From Streptomyces sp. NBC_00250 (lineage in GTDB: Bacteria; Actinomycetota; Actinomycetes; Streptomycetales; Streptomycetaceae), in assembly GCF_036192275.1 (NCBI RefSeq), contig NZ_CP108089.1, positions 1-64,000 of the forward strand: a DNA stretch of 64,000 nucleotides, given 5' to 3'. Positions 59,943 through 64,000 of this stretch are shown here, one piece after another; the stretch's first letter is position 1, and each line of letters opens with the position of its first letter. A program made the position numbers and the translations under genes. The notes beneath the pieces are model-generated. The model did no database searches, was not told the origin of the DNA, and worked only from the letters and a program-made list of their open reading frames with translations.

Positions 59943-61078
59943 GGCCGTTCTCCGGTGGGAGCGTCGGTGGGAGCGTCGGTGGGAGCGTCGGTGGGTGCGT
60001 CGGTGGGTGCGTCGGTGGGAGCGTCGGTGGGAGCGTCGGTGGGAGCGTCGGTGGGAGCGTCGGCGGGTGCCTCGGCGGCGAGGTCTGTCGGGGCCTCGGC
60101 CGGGGCCCCGGCGGGTGCTTCGGCGGGCGCTTCGGGCGGGATCCCTGTCGGGGCCGGGGCCGAGAAGCCCGGCAGGACCCGTGGAGCGTGGCCGGGGTCG
60201 GCTCGACGGCGCCATTCGCGCGGGTAGCCGAGGGACACCTCGTAGTGCGGTATCCCCTGCTTCCGTATCAGCCGGGGGATGTGCAGATGCCCGTAGACGA
60301 CGGCGGCGGCCCGGTACCGGACCGGCCAGTCGGCGGTGGCCTCCGTACCGCACCACAGGGCGAAGTCGGGGAAGCGCAGCACCTCCGTGGGCTCGCGCAC
60401 CAGGGGGAAGTGGTTGACGAGGACGGTCGGCAGGTCGGCGGGGAGCGCGTCGAGGCGCTCGGCGGTCCGCCGGAGGCGGGCCCGGCACCAGTCGGCGATG
60501 CCGGCGTACGGGTCGGGGTGGAGCAGGATCTCGTCGGTCGCGACGACCCCCGCTTCGTCCGCGAGCCGCAGCGCCTCCTCGGCGTTGCGGACGCCGGGGC
60601 GCCGGAAGCTGTAGTCGTACAGGAGGAACAGCGGCACGATCACCGCGGGGCCGCCCGCCCCGTGCCACACCGGGTAGGGGTCCTCGGGGGTGGTGACGCC
60701 CAGGCTCCGGCAGAGCTGGACCAGGGCGTCGTACCGGGCGGCGCCGCGTGTCTGGACCGGGTCGTCCGGAGGGGTCCACAGTTCGTGGTTGCCCGGCGCC
60801 CAGATGACCTTCCGGAACCGGCCGGCCAGCGTGGACAGCGCCCATTCGATGTCGGCCATGTGCTCCCCGACGTCGCCCGCGACGAGCAGCCAGTCCTCGT
60901 CCGAGGAGGGCCGCAGCGCCTCGACGACCGCCCGGTTCTCGTCGTAGCGCACATGGAGGTCGCTGAGGGCCAGCAGACTGCCGGGGGAGGAGTGGCCGTG
61001 GGGGTGGGCTTCGGCGCGACCCTCGGGGTGGCCCTTGGGATGACCTTCGGGATGGCCCTCAGGAGGTGGCGGTAGCAC
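59939..61078 (-). CDS. Metallophosphoesterase with repetitive tails
   Basis: The 379-residue protein has calcineurin-type motifs: LLALSDLHVRYDENRAVVEA (D-x-H), LLVAGDVGEHM (G-D), VIWAPGNHELWTPP (G-N-H-E), VLVNHFPLVREP and VVYGHLHIPRLI (G-H-x-H). The N-terminus has EGHPEGHPKGHPEG repeats and the C-terminus about ten tandem A-P-T-D units encoded by 12-bp repeats. Homologous proteins recur in Streptomyces clusters next to phosphopantetheinyl transferases. The role could be phosphate removal in cofactor turnover, but this is inference. The GTG at 61078 has no strong ribosome site; the core starts near residue 33. Confidence 0.82.
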   Translation of the reverse strand: MLPPPPEGHPEGHPKGHPEGRAEAHPHGHSSPGSLLALSDLHVRYDENRAVVEALRPSSDEDWLLVAGDVGEHMADIEWALSTLAGRFRKVIWAPGNHELWTPPDDPVQTRGAARYDALVQLCRSLGVTTPEDPYPVWHGAGGPAVIVPLFLLYDYSFRRPGVRNAEEALRLADEAGVVATDEILLHPDPYAGIADWCRARLRRTAERLDALPADLPTVLVNHFPLVREPTEVLRFPDFALWCGTEATADWPVRYRAAAVVYGHLHIPRLIRKQGIPHYEVSLGYPREWRRRADPGHAPRVLPGFSAPAPTGIPPEAPAEAPAGAPAEAPTDLAAEAPADAPTDAPTDAPTDAPTDAPTDAPTDAPTDAPTDAPTGERP

Positions 61079-61084
61079 GCCCGA

Positions 61085-61834
61085 TCACGCCGTGGAGCCC
61101 GCGACGAGCAGGCCGTCCGTGATGATGTCGCGGACCTCGTCCGTACGGTCGTCCAGGTAGAAGTGGCCACCGGGCAGGATCCGCAGTTCGAAGTCGCCGC
61201 TGGTGTGGTCGTGCCAGGCCGCGGCCTCGTCGACGGCCACCACCGGGTCCGCGTCGCCGATCAGCACGGTGACGGGGGCGGCCAGCGGGACGCCGCCGCT
61301 CCAGCGGTACGCGCCGAGGGCGCCGTAGTCCGCGCGCAGCGCCGGCATCACCATGGCGAGCAGCTCGGGGTCGTCGAGCACCGCGTGGCCGGTCCCGCCG
61401 AGACCGCGCACCGCCCTGAGGATCTCCGTGTCGCTGCCGAGCCGGTCGTGCGGGCTGGGCAGCGGCGAGGGCGCGCCGCGTCCGGAGAGGAACACCCGGC
61501 AGGGGCCCGGCCGCCCGGCGGCGACCAGACGACGGGCCGTCTCGTACGCGAGGACCGCCCCCATGCTGTGGCCGAAGAAGGCGTAGGGCTCGTCCGTCAG
61601 CGGAACCATGGCCTCGGCGAGGGCGTCGGCGTGGGCGTCGACGCTGCGGTACGGCTCCTCCCGCCGCCGGTCCTGACGGCCGGGGTACTGCACGGCGAGC
61701 ACGTCGACGTGCTCGCCGAGCGCCCGCGACAGGGGAATGAACGCGCTGGCCGCGCCGCCCGCGTGCGGGAAGCACACCAACCGCACCGCGCCCTCACGGG
61801 CCGCTCCGAAGCGCCTGAACCACGTGCTATCCAC
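61085..61834 (-). CDS. Type II thioesterase (alpha/beta hydrolase)
   Basis: The 249-residue protein is a type II editing thioesterase: VRLVCFPHAGGAASAFIPLS, VQYPGRQDRR, the nucleophile in FFGHSMGAVLAYE, the Asp in VLIGDADPVV and the His in LPGGHFYLDD. It removes stalled acyl groups from PKS carrier proteins. GTG 61834 (AAAGGGA ahead) touches the stop of the upstream TetR gene, so it is translated from the same operon. Confidence 0.92.
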   Translation of the reverse strand: MDSTWFRRFGAAREGAVRLVCFPHAGGAASAFIPLSRALGEHVDVLAVQYPGRQDRRREEPYRSVDAHADALAEAMVPLTDEPYAFFGHSMGAVLAYETARRLVAAGRPGPCRVFLSGRGAPSPLPSPHDRLGSDTEILRAVRGLGGTGHAVLDDPELLAMVMPALRADYGALGAYRWSGGVPLAAPVTVLIGDADPVVAVDEAAAWHDHTSGDFELRILPGGHFYLDDRTDEVRDIITDGLLVAGSTA

Positions 61835-62460
61835 TACGTCCCTTTCAGCGGGCCGGTACCCGGTGGCACCAGACGGGGGAGCATGAACTGCCAGAACCGG
61901 CCGAGCCGTTGCCGGGAGAGCCAGGTGGGATCCTTGCGGCCGAGGGCCTCGAAGCCGACGGTCGACGCCGCGACGACGGTCACGACGTCCTCCGGCTCGG
62001 TCCCGTCGGCGAGCGCGCCGATCTTCGCCGCGTGCCGCAGCGTGCCGTCGATCCAGTCCCGCCACTGGCCGTGCAGGTCGACCGGGCTCGCCCAGGACGG
62101 TTCGCAGCCGAGCGTGAACCCGGCGCGCAGGATGACGTCGCTGTTCAGCCCGTCGAAGAGCTGGTGGGAGGTCTCGACGAGGTTCTGGATCAGGTCGACG
62201 TCACCATGGGATCCACGGCCCTCGGATCCGTCCGGCGCCGGACCGGTGATACACCACAGCCGCTGGACGGCCGCCTGCTCGATGGCCTCCGCGAGGGCGC
62301 TCTTGTTGGCGAAGTGGAAGTGCAGGGCACCGCTGCTCACTCCGGCCCGGTGCGAGATGGCGGAGAGGGAGGCCGATACGAAACCGTCGGTGTCGAAGAT
62401 CTCCGCCGCGGATCGGAGCACCGTCGCTCGTGTACGGACAGCGCGTTCCTGTTTAGCCAT
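61834..62460 (-). CDS. TetR regulator, gamma-butyrolactone-receptor-like
   Basis: The 208-residue protein has the N-terminus typical of ArpA/ScbR-type autoregulator receptors and their pseudo-receptors (QERAVRTRATVLRSAAEIF; SASLSAISHRAGVSSGALHF; HFANKSALAEAIEQAA). Its ligand domain is of the right length, with a Trp-containing segment (GCEPSWASPVDLHGQWRDWI). No butyrolactone synthase (AfsA-type) gene is in the window. It leads a five-gene operon with thioesterase, phosphoesterase, phosphopantetheinyl transferase and the small protein, and may repress the cluster until a signal is bound. Confidence 0.8.
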   Translation of the reverse strand: MAKQERAVRTRATVLRSAAEIFDTDGFVSASLSAISHRAGVSSGALHFHFANKSALAEAIEQAAVQRLWCITGPAPDGSEGRGSHGDVDLIQNLVETSHQLFDGLNSDVILRAGFTLGCEPSWASPVDLHGQWRDWIDGTLRHAAKIGALADGTEPEDVVTVVAASTVGFEALGRKDPTWLSRQRLGRFWQFMLPRLVPPGTGPLKGT

Positions 62461-62654
62461 GTGCACTCCGTGGATGCCTGGGGGCGCTGCTGACGGCCCC
62501 TCAAGAACGTCCAGCGTAATGAACCGCAACGGCGGTTTTCTATCGGCCCGGATCGAGTTCGTCTTGAAAAGGCCACCCGTCGGACGGCCCGGAATCCGGA
62601 GCCTGGCCTGCCCGAGCGGGGGGAAGGATCGGACAGGCCAGGAGAAGGGGGGAC

Positions 62655-63080
62655 CTACTCCGGGAGCAGGGTGCCGGCGACCGGACGGTCGATGGACATG
62701 AGCCAGCGGCCGTCCTCGCCACGACGCAGTACGTCGGTGCAGTTGCCTTCGATACGGACGGGCTCGCCCTCGGGCCCCGTGCTGTCGACGCTGAACTTCA
62801 CGCCGATCAGGGCCACGTCGCCGGCCACGTACGCGTGCGTGATCTCGGCCTTGAGGAACGGCTTCGGCGCGAGGAACTCCTTGAAGAACTCCAGGCGCTC
62901 CTTCCCGGTGAGCGGGGAGCCGGAGAAGTTCGATATCGCGTCCTCGCGGTAGAGGAGGTCGAACAGGGCTCCGTCACCGGAATTGAAGAGCTGGATGAAG
63001 ATCTCGTTCTGAGTATCCGCGTCCGCGGTCAGATCGGGGTTGTCGACGTCGAAGTCGACCGTGATACCGGGAATGCTCAT
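62655..63080 (-). CDS. SnoaL/NTF2-like protein, copy 1
   Basis: The 141-residue protein has the cone-shaped NTF2 fold: a first helix (DTQNEIFIQLFNSGDGALFD), LTGKERLEFFKEFLAPKPFL, VAGDVALIGVKFSVD and a final CTDVLRRGEDGRWLMSIDRP. I choose ATG 63080; GTG 63095 is an alternative and neither has a strong ribosome site. Relatives are polyketide cyclases, epoxide hydrolases or isomerases. It and the next gene are tandem homologues facing away from the PKS. Confidence 0.8.
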   Translation of the reverse strand: MSIPGITVDFDVDNPDLTADADTQNEIFIQLFNSGDGALFDLLYREDAISNFSGSPLTGKERLEFFKEFLAPKPFLKAEITHAYVAGDVALIGVKFSVDSTGPEGEPVRIEGNCTDVLRRGEDGRWLMSIDRPVAGTLLPE

Positions 63081-63166
63081 GGTCTGCGACACCACTTTCT
63101 TGGGTCTGGGGGTGCCTCCGCGCCGGGCACGGAGACGCGCGGGTTACTGCTGCTCGCCGTACGGGG

Positions 63167-63547
63167 TTACTTCTTCTCGCCGTACGGCTCGTCGATGGCG
63201 TAGCGCCAGTTGCCGTCCGCACCCTTGCGCAGCACGTCGACCCCGACGCCCGTCAGCAGCTCGGGGATGCCCGCGTCGTCCACGGTGGCGATGGACCAGT
63301 CCACGATCAGGAGCGCGGTGTCTCCGGTCTCGAAGACCTGGCGCGGCTTGGCGCTCATCTTCGGCGAGCGGGCCAGGAACTCCTTGACGGCGTCCTTGCG
63401 GGCCTGGCCCGTGAGCGGCTTGCCCGGTTCCCAGACCGCGACGGCCTCGTCGGTGTACATCTCGTTCACGGCGTCGGCGTCGCCCGCGTTGAAGGCCGCC
63501 TCGTACAGCGCGGTGTGCTGGGCGACATCGCTGGTCAGATTACTCAT
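63167..63547 (-). CDS. SnoaL/NTF2-like protein, copy 2
   Basis: The 126-residue product has the same fold as its neighbour: ALYEAAFNAGDADAVNEMYT, LTGQARKDAVKEFLARSP, ALLIVDWSIATVDD and the closing VDVLRKGADGNWRYAIDEPY. ATG 63547 is preferred (GGAACGG ahead); ATG 63577 is possible. It is divergent from the PKS gene and likely acts on its product, for example in ring closure. Identity between the two copies is moderate, so different roles or a heterodimer are possible. Confidence 0.8.
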   Translation of the reverse strand: MSNLTSDVAQHTALYEAAFNAGDADAVNEMYTDEAVAVWEPGKPLTGQARKDAVKEFLARSPKMSAKPRQVFETGDTALLIVDWSIATVDDAGIPELLTGVGVDVLRKGADGNWRYAIDEPYGEKK

Positions 63548-63702
63548 GGTGAGACCGTTCCTGCTTTCTTCCGGCATGACACCCGGGAATTCGAGGAGTT
63601 TCACGCAGATCTGTCCAGAACGTAACCGGCCAACCTCACCGGCCGCCCACCGACAAGTAACGGACCGTCCACCCCGTTGCCGAATCGGGCGGTTACCCGT
63701 GC

Positions 63703-63745
63703 ATGACCGGGTGTTGAGAAGAAACAGGTCGGCCGGTCTTAGGGT
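63703..63745 (+). promoter_or_regulatory. Candidate SARP-type promoter of the PKS gene
   Basis: ATGACCG (63703-63709), TTGAGAA (63714-63720) and CAGGTCG (63725-63731) lie at exact 11-bp steps, and TAGGGT (63740-63745), a plausible -10, begins after an eight-base gap. Similarity between heptamers is only moderate, so spacing is the main argument. Confidence 0.4.
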
Positions 63746-63818
63746 CGAAAATGCGGGGTTCCATATCCGGGATACTCAGGCCGCTTCGATATCAGTCAGG
63801 AAAGGGCAGTCGAGCGCC

Positions 63819-64000
63819 ATGACGACTAATCGCATTTCTGTGGAGAGCCGCGCGCCGCGAGGCGACGAGGGGGCCATCGCCGTCATCGGCATGGCCTGCC
63901 GGCTCCCCATGGCCCTCGGCCCGGCCGACTTCTGGCAGATGCTGCGCAGCGGCACCGACGCGATCACCGACGCACCGCCCGGACGCTGGAACACCGCGGA
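63819..64000 (+). CDS. Type I polyketide synthase, 5' end (truncated by window)
   Basis: Sixty codons are visible from ATG 63819, with AGGAAAGG about a dozen bases upstream. After a short leader the ketosynthase domain begins directly: GAIAVIGMACRLPMALGPAD, then FWQMLRSGTDAITDAPPGRW. There is no loading ACP or AT before this first KS, so loading may use a KS-like decarboxylating domain or a trans-acting starter. The catalytic Cys and all later domains lie beyond the window; whether a terminal thioester reductase exists cannot be seen. Confidence 0.92.
   Translation, partial: MTTNRISVESRAPRGDEGAIAVIGMACRLPMALGPADFWQMLRSGTDAITDAPPGRWNTA

Noticed and set aside
1..64000. tRNA, rRNA or riboswitch genes
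   Set aside because: I saw no cloverleaf with conserved TTCGA arm and no recognised riboswitch or rRNA segment; a covariance-model search would be needed to exclude small RNAs.

Overview
The window reads as the left end of a linear replicon of a Streptomyces-type actinomycete. The bases are very GC-rich, coding shows strong third-position GC, and families typical of the genus appear (GPP34, DUF6009-like, Lsr2-like, MDMPI, SARP, IS701-like proteins). The first ~440 bp are packed with hairpins whose loops are TGC or TTC, as in Streptomyces telomeres, although the sequence does not start like the archetypal one. A parA-parB locus at 11.6-14.1 kb and an iteron, prim-pol and helicase module at 42.7-46.3 kb argue that this is a linear (mega)plasmid rather than a chromosome arm. 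No terminal-protein (tpg/tap) genes are visible here.

Layout. 0-11.6 kb: telomere, then accessory genes (hypotheticals, a MocR regulator beside an MFS transporter, a ketopantoate-reductase-like gene and RidA) mixed with insertion-sequence remains and gene fragments. 11.6-15.2 kb: partition locus, with 15-bp palindromes (CATAACCSGGTTATG) repeated inside the parB coding sequence and once upstream of parA, then a frame-disturbed gene and an Lsr2-like gene. 15.2-32.3 kb: lipoproteins, PhzF, small membrane proteins, a large HTH/coiled-coil/membrane protein with clustered TTGTCC motifs, a VanJ-like phosphatase, a TetR/DUF1772/DUF4267 locus, a secreted SGNH hydrolase, a GntR-ABC operon and GPP34.

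32.5 kb to the right edge: a secondary-metabolite gene cluster. It contains an HxlR regulator and divergent MFS exporter, two paralogous flavin-dependent monooxygenase-like (acyl-CoA-dehydrogenase fold) enzymes, an NmrA-type oxidoreductase, a large SARP regulator, an imine-reductase-like enzyme with a TTA codon, a PPOX-fold enzyme, an acyl-CoA carboxylase alpha subunit, an orphan sensor kinase coupled to a flavin reductase, a class III aminotransferase, an operon of autoregulator-receptor-like TetR, type II thioesterase, metallophosphoesterase, phosphopantetheinyl transferase and a 47-aa protein, two SnoaL/NTF2-like proteins, and the first 60 codons of a type I polyketide synthase. Aminotransferase plus imine reductase plus PKS suggests a nitrogen-containing polyketide (polyketide alkaloid); this is inference, because the PKS body lies outside the window. 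The plasmid replication module (42.6-46.3 kb), an SGNH hydrolase, two quinone oxidoreductases, an MFS/ArsR-like pair and transposase remains sit between the two halves of the cluster.

Regulatory picture. Heptamer repeats spaced 11 or about 22 bp, just upstream of -10-like hexamers, occur before the aminotransferase, flavin reductase, second monooxygenase and PKS genes and are candidate SARP sites. A shared GTGACTTYAAAGTGC element links the HxlR gene to the PPOX gene. A TTA codon in the imine reductase suggests bldA dependence.
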